Positions 8,771 to 15,860 are shown, numbered from the stretch's first letter. The stretch: 15,905 bases of DNA from Bacteroidia bacterium (GCA_013044305.1 JABEUT010000143.1:1-15905); one strand, 5' to 3'. Numbers and translations: made by a program. The notes: generated by a model not told the origin, from the letters alone.

Positions 8771-9357
8771 TTAACGGTCTTCCAGGTGTGAAAAAACTCC
8801 GCCTGTGGCTTTCTGAACTTTGGAACCGAGGTCAGGGGCTCGCAGGGTTTAAGTGTGTTGTGAAGGTCGGCGGGCAATGCCTGATATATTTCTGTTCCCT
8901 TTTTCTTCCATTGCAGCATTTCAGGGCTCACGTCCTTCACAATTCGCGCCGGACAACCCACCACCACTTTTCGCGGAGGAATGTTCATGCCCTCCGGCAC
9001 CATTGTGAGCGCTCCGATAATACACCCTTCGCCTACATCTGCCTTATCCATAACCACTGCATTCATGCCAACCAGCACATCTCTGCCTATGTGGGCGCTG
9101 TGAATTATGGCGCCATGACCAATATGTGCATTCTCTTCCAATACTACACTGATGGCGGGAAACATGTGAATGGTGCAATTTTCCTGCACATTGCATCCGT
9201 CGCCGATCACAATCTCTCCCCAATCGCCGCGGATGGCCGCTCCGGGACCGATATACACATTCCTGCCTATTATAACATTGCCGGTAACGCAGGCCTGCGG
9301 ATGTACAAAGCTTGATTTGTGAACAACAGGGCGGTAGCCGTTGAATTCATAAATCAT
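8764..9357 (-). CDS. paaY: PaaY-type gamma-carbonic-anhydrase-fold protein (thioesterase of phenylacetate pathway)
   Basis: A 197-residue left-handed beta-helix protein of the hexapeptide-repeat/gamma-carbonic anhydrase superfamily. Repeats run from about residue 20 to 140 (VIIGRNVYIGPGA, HIGRDVLVGMNAVVM). Metal-site residues are present: Arg43, Asp45 and Gln58, with candidate zinc ligands His64, His81 and His86, the last two with the 5-residue spacing typical of the family. The helical tail (PEMLQWKKKGTEIYQ) and total length match PaaY better than a generic gamma-CA. In E. coli, PaaY is a thioesterase that removes dead-end CoA esters of phenylacetate catabolism. Location beside a 3-oxoadipyl-CoA thiolase gene supports that role. 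Its ATG begins 1 nt after the stop of the 35-codon ORF, so translation is probably coupled. A simple carbonic anhydrase or acyltransferase-like paralogue is the alternative. Confidence 0.8.
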   Translation of the reverse strand: MIYEFNGYRPVVHKSSFVHPQACVTGNVIIGRNVYIGPGAAIRGDWGEIVIGDGCNVQENCTIHMFPAISVVLEENAHIGHGAIIHSAHIGRDVLVGMNAVVMDKADVGEGCIIGALTMVPEGMNIPPRKVVVGCPARIVKDVSPEMLQWKKKGTEIYQALPADLHNTLKPCEPLTSVPKFRKPQAEFFHTWKTVKK

Positions 9358-9358
9358 A

Positions 9359-9466
9359 TTACAGGTGGTTAATCAGGTAATAAACCCCGTAAATTACCAA
9401 TGCTAAAATTACTACAATGCCGGTGAATATTACCGACACAACATTTTTACCGAATAGCTTTCTCAT
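9359..9466 (-). CDS. 35-residue single-pass membrane peptide, unrecognised
   Basis: This short ORF begins MRKLFGKNVV at 9466 and ends YYLINHL before TAA at 9361-9359. Residues 9-32 (VVSVIFTGIVVILALV, then IYGVYYLI) form one clear transmembrane helix. The short N-terminus carries three basic residues, suggesting an N-in orientation. It starts 11 nt after the thiolase stop and ends 1 nt before the paaY ATG, exactly filling the space between two co-directional genes. That tight packing is the main argument that it is translated, since a random ORF is unlikely to show an uninterrupted helix with ATG and stop so neatly placed. It matches no family I know. It could be a membrane-tethering or regulatory small protein, or a translational coupling device. 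Confidence 0.6.
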   Translation of the reverse strand: MRKLFGKNVVSVIFTGIVVILALVIYGVYYLINHL

Positions 9467-9477
9467 AGTATGTGGTT

Positions 9478-10683
9478 TTAAACTTTTTCAATAATTGCGG
9501 CATACCCTTGTCCGACACCTATACATAGTGTTACAAGGGCAAAGCGTTTATTTTGTTCATGCAATTCAATTGCAGCAGTATTGAGCAATCGGGCTCCGCT
9601 CATGCCAAGAGGATGACCAATGGCAATGGCGCCGCCGTTGGGATTTATTCTGGGGTCGTCATAGCTAAGGCCCCACTGCCGGACACAGGCAATGCTTTGG
9701 GCAGCAAATGCCTCATTCAATTCAATAATATCAATATCTTTTATGGTAAGTCCGGCCTTTTTCAGCGCCTTGTTTGAAGCCTCTACCGGGCCAATGCCCA
9801 TGATGCGTGGTTCAACACCGACTACCTGGGACGAAACAATACGGGCAAGGGGCTTTAGTGAGAACTTTTGCAGGGTCGCTTCGGAAGCAAGCAGCAACGC
9901 AGCGGCGCCATCATTAAGCCCTGATGAGTTACCTGCAGTTACGCTTCCATTTTTGCGGAACGACGGTTTTAAATCCGACAGAACCTCCAGCGTGGTATTC
10001 GGCTTTATAAATTCATCTTCGGTAACATGCTTGGTTTCTCCTTTTTTTTGAGGTATGTCCACGGAAACAATTTCCTTTTTAAAACGCCCTGATGTTCTTG
10101 CCTTCGCAGCCTTTTGCTGTGAAGCAAGCGCAAATTTATCCTGATCGGCACGGCTTATTTTGTGGAGTTCGGCAAGGTTTTCGGCTGTTTCGCCCATTGC
10201 TTCGGTGCCATATAGTTCATGCATCCTTGGATTTATGAACCTCCATCCGAAGCTTGAGTCATACATCTGGGCATCGCGACCGAAAGGACTTGAGGTTTTA
10301 GATATGACCCATGGCCCCCGTGTCATGTTTTCAACTCCACCGGCAATAATTAGGTCGGCATCACCCGTTTGTATAGCGCGGGCTCCGTTTATGGCGGCGG
10401 CAAGGCCCGAAGCACAAAGGCGGTTAACTGTTTCACCGGGAACGGTAAAGGGCATTCCGGCCAGCAACAGCGCCATGCGCGCCACATTCCGGTTATCTTC
10501 GCCCGATTGGTTGGCACAGCCCAATATTACATCATCTACTTCCGCCGGATCAATGGCAGTATTCCTTTCTAAGAGTTTTCTTATAACTAATGCCGCAAGA
10601 TCATCCGCTCTTACAGAGGACAGTGCTCCGCCAAAATTACCAACAGGTGTACGTACTCCGTTTGTCAGATATGCAGTTTTCAA
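9478..10683 (-). CDS. paaJ: 3-oxoadipyl-CoA thiolase (PaaJ/PcaF type acetyl-CoA acyltransferase)
   Basis: A full-length 401-residue thiolase, the same length as E. coli PaaJ. It would cleave 3-oxoadipyl-CoA with CoA to succinyl-CoA and acetyl-CoA in the cytoplasm, the last step of phenylacetate and beta-ketoadipate degradation. The N-terminal RTPVGNFGGALSSVRADDLA and GCANQSGEDNRNVARMA stretches are characteristic of the PcaF/PaaJ branch. The catalytic set is intact: nucleophile Cys90 in NRLCASG, NEAFAAQ, His357 in GHPLG and Cys387 in CIGVGQG. NRLCASG has Ala where Gly is commonest, a mild variation. It is the first gene of a three-gene minus-strand operon with the small membrane peptide and paaY. 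The catechol branch enzyme PcaF is the alternative name, and PaaY next door favours paaJ. A fatty-acid FadA role is less likely. Confidence 0.9.
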   Translation of the reverse strand: MKTAYLTNGVRTPVGNFGGALSSVRADDLAALVIRKLLERNTAIDPAEVDDVILGCANQSGEDNRNVARMALLLAGMPFTVPGETVNRLCASGLAAAINGARAIQTGDADLIIAGGVENMTRGPWVISKTSSPFGRDAQMYDSSFGWRFINPRMHELYGTEAMGETAENLAELHKISRADQDKFALASQQKAAKARTSGRFKKEIVSVDIPQKKGETKHVTEDEFIKPNTTLEVLSDLKPSFRKNGSVTAGNSSGLNDGAAALLLASEATLQKFSLKPLARIVSSQVVGVEPRIMGIGPVEASNKALKKAGLTIKDIDIIELNEAFAAQSIACVRQWGLSYDDPRINPNGGAIAIGHPLGMSGARLLNTAAIELHEQNKRFALVTLCIGVGQGYAAIIEKV

Positions 10684-10730
10684 GTATTAGCTAATTGAGG
10701 GTTGGGTGTTACAGGTTGAGATTAAGGGCG

Positions 10731-10738
10731 CTAAAATA
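10731..10738 (-). promoter_or_regulatory. Possible -7 element for the thiolase operon
   Basis: On the minus strand TATTTTAG lies about 48 nt before the thiolase ATG and matches TAnnTTTG at all but one of the fixed positions. No well-spaced -33 TTG was found; the nearest is about 25 nt upstream. The call is weak. Confidence 0.3.
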
Positions 10739-10814
10739 CGAATTACTATACTACTAAACTTTTCAACCAATGCTATTATCCGGAAAAAAAACCGCAGCAA
10801 CATAAATTATATCA

Positions 10815-10822
10815 TAAATTTG
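10815..10822 (+). promoter_or_regulatory. -7 promoter element (TAAATTTG) for the repeat-protein gene
   Basis: TAAATTTG is an exact TAnnTTTG match, 62 bp before the ATG at 10885. No clear -33 TTG is visible. An in-frame TAA at 10837-10839 rules out a start further upstream for the following gene, so the leader would be roughly 55 nt. Confidence 0.45.
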
Positions 10823-10884
10823 CAGTAGATATGCCGTAAAGCAGTCTAAATAATAAAGCTCGAACCAGATTAATACCTCCAAAA

Positions 10885-11517
10885 ATGCCTGATAATTACA
10901 GGTTTAACAACGGTAAGCGAAATTCATATCGCTTTAAAATATCGAGTCGTTCATTAACTACTCAAGAAAAAACAAGTAAGGAGACTGAAATGCTGCAGCA
11001 CCTCAAGAAGCTAACTAAGCAGCTTGGCAGGCTGCCCAAAGGTGCTGATTTTGAAAAATTCGGCAAGTTTTCACTTGGCGCCTACAATCGTAATTTTCGT
11101 TCTCTGAACCGCGCTCTTTTTGAGGCAGGGCTTACAGAAAATCCGGAAAAGAATGCAGTCAGTAAAGATGAATTGCTTAACGAATTAAGGCGACTGCATG
11201 AGGAACTTGGAAAAGTACCGCAGATAAAGGATATTAACCAGCATGGGAAATGGAAGCTCACCAAATATTACGCCAGCTTCGGCAGCCTGGCAAATGCATT
11301 GGAAGAAGCCGGTATCAAGGAAAATGTAAATACCAAAAGCATTGACCGGGAGGAGTTAATTGAAGACCTGAAGCGGATTTATAAAAAGATAGGTAGAGTG
11401 CCTCGACTCATTGATTTGGATGAACACAGTAAGTACTCCAAAATGTCCTACTTCCTGCATTTTGATGGTTTCAGAGAAGCCCTTTTGCTGGCTGGGCTTA
11501 AAAAGCCAAAGGAATAG
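10885..11517 (+). CDS. Protein of three homing-endonuclease-associated (HNH_repeat-like) repeats, no nuclease domain
   Basis: The 210-residue product consists of a basic, Asn/Ser/Arg-rich N-terminus (1-31) and three tandem helical repeats at about 32-83, 93-144 and 154-205. Aligned markers fall exactly 61 residues apart: LGRLP (47), LGKVP (108), IGRVP (169). Each repeat follows the pattern helix, (L/I)GR.P....D, then F-S/G-...AL.eAGL. This matches what I know as the homing-endonuclease-associated repeat (HNH_repeat in Pfam), normally thought to bind DNA next to HNH or LAGLIDADG nucleases. No HNH or other catalytic motif is present here, so it could be a stand-alone DNA-binding protein. The N-terminal tail and overall lysine/arginine content fit nucleic-acid binding. 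It stands alone, divergent from the paaJ operon, with its own -7 element. Met36 is an alternative start but would cut into repeat one. Confidence 0.75.
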   Translation: MPDNYRFNNGKRNSYRFKISSRSLTTQEKTSKETEMLQHLKKLTKQLGRLPKGADFEKFGKFSLGAYNRNFRSLNRALFEAGLTENPEKNAVSKDELLNELRRLHEELGKVPQIKDINQHGKWKLTKYYASFGSLANALEEAGIKENVNTKSIDREELIEDLKRIYKKIGRVPRLIDLDEHSKYSKMSYFLHFDGFREALLLAGLKKPKE

Positions 11518-11869
11518 ATCCGGGTAAAATCAGACAGACAGAAATACAACTAAGGGGCTGAAATTAATCAGAGATGTTTCTTTTATTAAGTAAAACAATC
11601 CATAATATACTATAACTAATTAAATATCTGTTAAATGATAAGCACAAGCTGATGTTTTACTTGAACAATTAAATTAACACCTGAAAAGATGAAATGGCGG
11701 GATAGCCCTGAACATTACTTCACTTCATTTGTGTAGACAATTACAATGAGTAAAATTAAAAAAAAAGCAAACCGAAATAAAAGGGCTCATTACCAATAAC
11801 TGCAGCAGGTATGCTGTTAATACTTCAAAATAATATGCACAAGCGGTTATAGTATTACCAATTAATCAT
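11518..11869. other. AT-rich intergenic gap upstream of rpsP
   Basis: A 387-bp space separates the repeat-protein gene from rpsP (11905). It holds the rpsP promoter at its right end and otherwise no gene I can support. Two very short plus-strand ORFs are visible, MKWRDSPEHYFTSFV (11689-11736) and MSKIKKKANRNKRAHYQ (11746-11799), the second strongly basic. A weak hairpin CAGCA/TGCTG with a 4-nt loop lies at 11803-11816. No strong terminator follows the repeat-protein gene. Confidence 0.4.
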
Positions 11870-11877
11870 TATATTTG
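11870..11877 (+). promoter_or_regulatory. -7 promoter element (TATATTTG) for rpsP
   Basis: TATATTTG followed by CACC is an exact Bacteroidetes -7 match, 27 bp before the rpsP ATG. Transcription would start near 11883 with a leader of about 20 nt. No clear -33 TTG is visible. rpsP, ftcD and surA may all be read from here, since spacing downstream is 61 nt and then 2 nt. Confidence 0.55.
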
Positions 11878-11904
11878 CACCCCTAAATAAAAAAACAGTT
11901 TGAC

Positions 11905-12444
11905 ATGCCATTAAAGATTCGTTTACAAAGACAAGGAAAAAAGAAACAGCCCTTTTACCATATCGTAGTAGCAGACTCCCGCTCGCCCCGCGACGGAAGA
12001 TATGTAGAAAGGCTTGGAACCTATAATCCGCGCTTTGACCATGAAGGTGTAACCCTCGATAATGATAAAACAATTGCCTGGCTCGAAAAAGGCGCCTCGC
12101 CTACAGATTCGTGCCGCACATTACTATCGCACCGTGGTCTGCTATTAAAAAAGCAGCTTAACCGGGGAGTAAGAAAGGGCGTGCTTACACAGGAGCAATC
12201 GGATGCCAAGCTTGAAAAGTGGGCTAAAGAAAAGGAATCAGCATTAACCGGTAAAAAGGGAAAAATGGAAATTGCGGCAAGGGAAGCCAGCCAGAAACGT
12301 ATGGAAGCTGAAAAAGCAGCAAGAGAGGCCAGGCATACAGCTATTGCAGCTAAAAAAGCCGCCGCCGCAGAAAGCGCCGCAGTTGCAGAACAAACCTCTG
12401 CAGGCGAACCCCAGGCCACGCCTGAAGCCGCTCCACAGGCTTAA
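11905..12444 (+). CDS. rpsP: 30S ribosomal protein S16 with long C-terminal extension
   Basis: The first 80 or so residues are a standard S16 (MPLKIRLQRQGKKKQPFYHI, VADSRSPRDGRYVERLGTYNP, TLDNDKTIAWLEKGASPTDS), a small-subunit assembly protein that binds 16S rRNA. The remaining about 100 residues form a charged, probably helical Lys/Glu/Ala segment (about 95-150) ending in an Ala/Pro/Glu-rich tail. Total length is 179 residues, about twice the E. coli protein; such extended forms are usual in Bacteroidetes. The ATG is supported by the conserved MPLKIRL start and the promoter just upstream. In many bacteria, including many Bacteroidetes, rimM follows rpsP; here the next gene is ftcD. Confidence 0.97.
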   Translation: MPLKIRLQRQGKKKQPFYHIVVADSRSPRDGRYVERLGTYNPRFDHEGVTLDNDKTIAWLEKGASPTDSCRTLLSHRGLLLKKQLNRGVRKGVLTQEQSDAKLEKWAKEKESALTGKKGKMEIAAREASQKRMEAEKAAREARHTAIAAKKAAAAESAAVAEQTSAGEPQATPEAAPQA

Positions 12445-12505
12445 TGAAATAACGGCACAGGTTTCTGCCGCAACGCGGATTTAGCAAGTTTTTTATACCC
12501 TCTAT

Positions 12506-14155
12506 ATGGAAAAGCTTATTGAGTGCGTCCCTAATTTCAGCGAAGGCAGGGACAAGGCTGTAATAAAGCAAATAACCGACCGGATAGAAAGTATTGAAGG
12601 TTGCAAACTGCTCAATGTTGATCCGGGCAAGGCAACGAACCGGACGGTTGTAACTTTTGCGGGAACTCCGGATGCCGTTATAGAGGCGGCATTTGAAAGT
12701 ATAAAAAAAGCCGCCGAACTTATTGACATGAGTAAACACAAAGGAGAGCATCCTCGTATGGGCGCTACCGATGTGTGCCCGCTTATACCGTTATCGGGCG
12801 TTACCATAGAAGAGGCTGTAAAATATGCCAACATCCTTGCAGCCAGGGTAGGCAAGGAGCTTAACATACCTGTTTATCTTTATGAATATGCCCAGCCTGA
12901 TAAACAAAGGAGCAATCTTTCCGTAATCAGGGAGGGGGAATACGAAGGCTTCTTTAAAAAAATAAAGCAAAAAGAGTGGAAACCCGATTATGGCCCGAAC
13001 GACTTTCCGGCGCATTCAGGCGGAACAGTAATAGGGGTAAGGGATTTTCTGGTTGCCTATAATGTGAATCTGAACACCAGGTCTGTAAGGAGGGCCAACG
13101 CTGTTGCTTTTGACGTACGGGAACGAGGCCGGATTATTACAGATAGTGCCGGCGCACAGGTGCAAAAGCCCGGTACACTGAAAGCCGTTAAAGCCATTGG
13201 CTGGTATATTGAAGAATACGGGCAGGCGCAGGTAAGCATCAATCTTACCGATTTGAACACCACACCCTTGCATGTTGCCTTTGAGGAGGTGAGTAAAAAA
13301 GCCAATGAAAGAGGCTTGCGTGTTACAGGTTCCGAACTGGTGGGGCTTGTGCCTTTACACACCTTGGTGGAGGCGGGCAAATACTTTCTGAACAAACAAA
13401 ACTGTTCGGCGGGAGTTTCTGAAAGCGAGCTCATACACATAGCCATAAAATCGCTCGGATTGGATGAATTAAACAAATTTGACCCTGCAAAAAGGATTGT
13501 AGAATATTGCCTGCGTGCTCCGGGCGCCCTTGAAAAACTGACAATAGCACAATTTGCAGATAAAACAGCCTCGGAGTCACCGGCGCCGGGAGGCGGTTCG
13601 GTGGCAGCGTATCTGGGAGCCCTCGGTGCTGCTCTCGGCGCCATGGTTGCCAATCTTTCGGCATCCAAAAAAGGCTGGGAAAACCGCCTGACGGAATTTT
13701 CTGAACTTGCCGGAAAGGGACAGACGTTAAAAGCGGCACTTGTTAAACTTGTGGATGAAGACACGGAGGCATTTAACGGAATAATGAATGCATTTAAACT
13801 TCCGAAAAGTACAGAACAGGAAAAACTTCAGCGAAAGGAAGCGGTTCAAATAGCTACTCAAAAAGCGATTGAGATTCCCTTTTCGGTAATGCAGCATTCT
13901 TTAGAAGCCTTGAAGCTTATAAAGATAATGGCTGAAAGAGGCAACCCTAATTCGGTAAGCGACGCCGGGGTAGGGGCATTATGTGCCCGTTCGGCGGTAA
14001 TGGGCGCCCATCTGAATGTGCGTATCAACTCCGGCGGTATTGATGATAGAATATGGCTGAATAAAATATTGGAGGAAAGCAAACGCATGGAGGAAAATGC
14101 AACTAACCTTGAGAAGGAAATTTTAGGGATAGTTGATATGAAATTAAAAGCATAG
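12506..14155 (+). CDS. ftcD: Bifunctional glutamate formimidoyltransferase / formimidoyltetrahydrofolate cyclodeaminase
   Basis: The 549-residue protein carries both halves of FTCD. It transfers the formimino group from formiminoglutamate (from histidine breakdown) to tetrahydrofolate, then releases ammonia to give 5,10-methenyl-THF. The N-terminal transferase starts MEKLIECVPNFSEGRD and contains KGEHPRMGATDVCPLIP with His82, the same number as the catalytic histidine of the pig enzyme. The second transferase subdomain spans roughly 181-325 (DLNTTPLHVAFEEV, GSELVGLVPL). The all-helical cyclodeaminase covers about 345-545, with SPAPGGGSVAAYLGALGAAL near 356-376 and NPNSVSDAGVGALCA further on. 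Both domains look complete. No hutH, hutU or hutI gene is in the window. It lies 61 nt after rpsP and 2 nt before surA. Confidence 0.95.
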   Translation: MEKLIECVPNFSEGRDKAVIKQITDRIESIEGCKLLNVDPGKATNRTVVTFAGTPDAVIEAAFESIKKAAELIDMSKHKGEHPRMGATDVCPLIPLSGVTIEEAVKYANILAARVGKELNIPVYLYEYAQPDKQRSNLSVIREGEYEGFFKKIKQKEWKPDYGPNDFPAHSGGTVIGVRDFLVAYNVNLNTRSVRRANAVAFDVRERGRIITDSAGAQVQKPGTLKAVKAIGWYIEEYGQAQVSINLTDLNTTPLHVAFEEVSKKANERGLRVTGSELVGLVPLHTLVEAGKYFLNKQNCSAGVSESELIHIAIKSLGLDELNKFDPAKRIVEYCLRAPGALEKLTIAQFADKTASESPAPGGGSVAAYLGALGAALGAMVANLSASKKGWENRLTEFSELAGKGQTLKAALVKLVDEDTEAFNGIMNAFKLPKSTEQEKLQRKEAVQIATQKAIEIPFSVMQHSLEALKLIKIMAERGNPNSVSDAGVGALCARSAVMGAHLNVRINSGGIDDRIWLNKILEESKRMEENATNLEKEILGIVDMKLKA

Positions 14156-14157
14156 CG

Positions 14158-15609
14158 ATGACAGAACCGAAAAGCGGAATAGTGAGCATTTCCCATCCAT
14201 CCAAATTAAAAAATGAAATTAAAGGCCCTGTTCTTTTAACTCTCGTTTCAATGTTATGCTTTGTATCCCTGAACTATGCACAGCAGCAGCCCCAGCTTAT
14301 TGACAAGGTGGTTGCGGTAGTAGGCAGCAAAATAATCATGCAATCGGATGTAGAAAAGCACTATCAGGAATTTGTTGCCGAAAACCTGGCATCTAAAGCC
14401 ACCCGATGCATGGTATTGGAAGACCTGATGTATCAAAAACTACTGCTTACCGAGGCTGAATATGATACAACCATTGTGGTAAGCGACGCGCAGGTAGATC
14501 AGGAACTGAACAAAAGAATGGATTACTACCTGAAACAACTGGGAGGTAAAGAAAAGTTTGAAGCATTTTATGGGAAAACCGTGCAACAGTTCAAGGACGA
14601 ATACCGCAATGACGTAAAGGACATACTCCTTGCACAACAGATGAAGTCGAAGATAACGGATAATATCACCGTATCGCCGGAAGAGGTTAGAAAGTATTTT
14701 GAATCAATTCCGAAGGACAGCGTTCCCTTTATTAACGCACAGGTTGAAATAGGTGAAATTGTAAAAATGCCTGATATTACCGACGAGGAGAAGATGATAG
14801 CGAAGCATAAGTGCGAAGACCTGCATAGCCGCGTAATTAAAGGAGAATCGATGGCTACTCTTGCAATAGAGTATTCCGATGACCCCGGATCGGCAAAAAA
14901 CGGCGGTGAATATAAAAATGTTAAGAGGGGCGAAATGCTTCCGGAGTTCGATAAAGTGCTGTTCAGCCTTAGCGACGGCGATATTTCGGATGTGTTCGAA
15001 ACCAAGTTCGGCTACCACTTCATTCAGATGATTCACCGGCACGGTGAACTTGCCGACTTCAGGCATATACTTATTACACCTGTTGTCTCCGAAACAGATT
15101 TGCAGCATGCGGCAACCGAGCTGGACAGTATAACAAAGCTGATAAGAAGGGACTCCATCAGCTTTGCGGAGGCCGCAGCAAAAATATCGGACGATAAGAA
15201 TACCAAATATACCGGCGGGCTTCTCACCAATCCGCAATCAGGGTTAACCCGCTGGGATATGGACCAAATCGGGCAAATTGACCCGTCGCTTGCCTTTACT
15301 CTGAACGGGATGAATGTTGGTGATATATCTTCGCCGCAATCATATACATCTCCCGACGCAAAACAGGGCTTCCGTATCATTCTACTTAAAGACAGAACCA
15401 AACCGCATAAAGCAAACCTGAAGGACGACTACCAGCAAATTCAGGCCGCAGCTTTAGCAAGTAAGCAGTCCAAAGTGGTTAAGGATTGGATTCTCCGTAA
15501 ATTAAAACAGGGGGTATTTGTGCATATCGACCAAACATATCTGGAATGTCCATTTCAGAATGGCTGGGCAAATACTCCGCCGGTGGTTAATGGTACTACG
15601 TACCGGTAA
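14158..15609 (+). CDS. surA: SurA-like periplasmic peptidyl-prolyl cis-trans isomerase, two parvulin domains
   Basis: A chaperone for outer-membrane proteins. The signal peptide hydrophobic core is about 24-40 and cleavage is likely after YAQ (42), leaving QQPQLIDKVVAVVGSKIIMQS, the classic SurA N-terminus. The SurA_N helical domain covers about 47-190. The first rotamase domain covers about 193-295 (YSDDPGSAKNGGEYKNVKRGEMLPEF with FGYHFIQMI). A second, more divergent rotamase is at about 300-412 (FRHILI, KISDDKNTKYTGGLL, GFRIILLKD). The annotated ATG at 14158 gives an unusually long 22-residue n-region. No better in-frame ATG exists before the hydrophobic core: Met32 lies inside it. An out-of-frame ATG at 14213 reads MKLKALFF then stops; one extra T in the run at 14234-14237 would join it to the SurA frame as a textbook signal peptide. 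The start is therefore uncertain, or a one-base deletion is present. It begins 2 nt after ftcD and converges closely on the broken AHSA1 gene. Confidence 0.9.
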   Translation: MTEPKSGIVSISHPSKLKNEIKGPVLLTLVSMLCFVSLNYAQQQPQLIDKVVAVVGSKIIMQSDVEKHYQEFVAENLASKATRCMVLEDLMYQKLLLTEAEYDTTIVVSDAQVDQELNKRMDYYLKQLGGKEKFEAFYGKTVQQFKDEYRNDVKDILLAQQMKSKITDNITVSPEEVRKYFESIPKDSVPFINAQVEIGEIVKMPDITDEEKMIAKHKCEDLHSRVIKGESMATLAIEYSDDPGSAKNGGEYKNVKRGEMLPEFDKVLFSLSDGDISDVFETKFGYHFIQMIHRHGELADFRHILITPVVSETDLQHAATELDSITKLIRRDSISFAEAAAKISDDKNTKYTGGLLTNPQSGLTRWDMDQIGQIDPSLAFTLNGMNVGDISSPQSYTSPDAKQGFRIILLKDRTKPHKANLKDDYQQIQAAALASKQSKVVKDWILRKLKQGVFVHIDQTYLECPFQNGWANTPPVVNGTTYR

Positions 15610-15616
15610 TAAGTAA

Positions 15617-15808
15617 TCAGCTCTTTTTTAGCGATTTCAGGTATTTCTTCATGGGAAGCCAATAATAGTCTTTCCAGCCCTGGGTTACACCGTCGTGATC
15701 TTGTTCCGGAACATTGGCATGCACCATGTGCAGTATTGTATCTTTCCCTTTGGCATGCAACTGTATTACAAGGGTGGAATCAAGGTCACCGGGTTTAAAG
15801 GCATCTGT
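15617..15808 (-). pseudogene. AHSA1/SRPBCC-domain protein, C-terminal fragment cut by an insertion sequence
   Basis: On the minus strand, ending at TGA 15619-15617, about 63 residues read TDAFKPGDLDSTLVIQLHAK, then a run containing HMVHANVPEQD, and finish GWKDYYWLPMKKYLKSLKKS. The GW-x-x-YYW-x-PMK-x-YL ending and the preceding histidine/VPE motif are typical of the C-terminus of AHSA1-like SRPBCC proteins (START-fold, about 140-160 residues). Upstream of about 15808 the frame stays open but no longer resembles the family, where I would expect the W-R segment before the TDAF-like stretch. This is where an IS end appears to start, so the N-terminal two thirds are missing here and may lie on the far side of the element. 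The exact junction is uncertain by about 10 bp. Confidence 0.6.
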
Positions 15809-15822
15809 GAGGTGTGTCGATT

Positions 15823-15851
15823 TTGACGGACAGTTGACTTGAATAAATTTG
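15823..15851 (+). promoter_or_regulatory. Promoter for the transposase-like ORF
   Basis: TTG (15823-15825, within TTTTGAC) is followed after 18 nt by TAAATTTG (15844-15851), an exact -7 match. The ORF ATG is only 10 nt further, so the leader would be a few bases or none, as is common for promoters placed at the end of insertion sequences. Confidence 0.5.
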
Positions 15852-15860
15852 CAAGCAACT

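Noticed and set aside
8788..9315. Long plus-strand open frame (175 codons) opposite paaY
   Set aside because: It lies entirely antisense to a well-supported hexapeptide-repeat gene, and its sequence (Cys/His-rich, no family pattern) looks like a shadow of that gene.
10160..10690. Plus-strand open frame opposite the thiolase
   Set aside because: It is antisense to a complete, motif-bearing thiolase; the long frame is a by-product of codon bias.
11803..11816. CAGCA/TGCTG hairpin before rpsP as a ribosomal-protein leader or terminator
   Set aside because: It lies upstream of the rpsP -7 element, so it would not be in the rpsP leader, and no T run follows.
12453..12470. Possible terminator hairpin CGGCA/TGCCG between rpsP and ftcD
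   Set aside because: Only 5 bp with an 8-nt loop and not followed directly by a T run; too weak to call.
13057..13764. 235-codon minus-strand open frame inside ftcD
   Set aside because: Serine/proline/alanine-rich shadow of a fully conserved two-domain enzyme, with no recognisable domain or start context.
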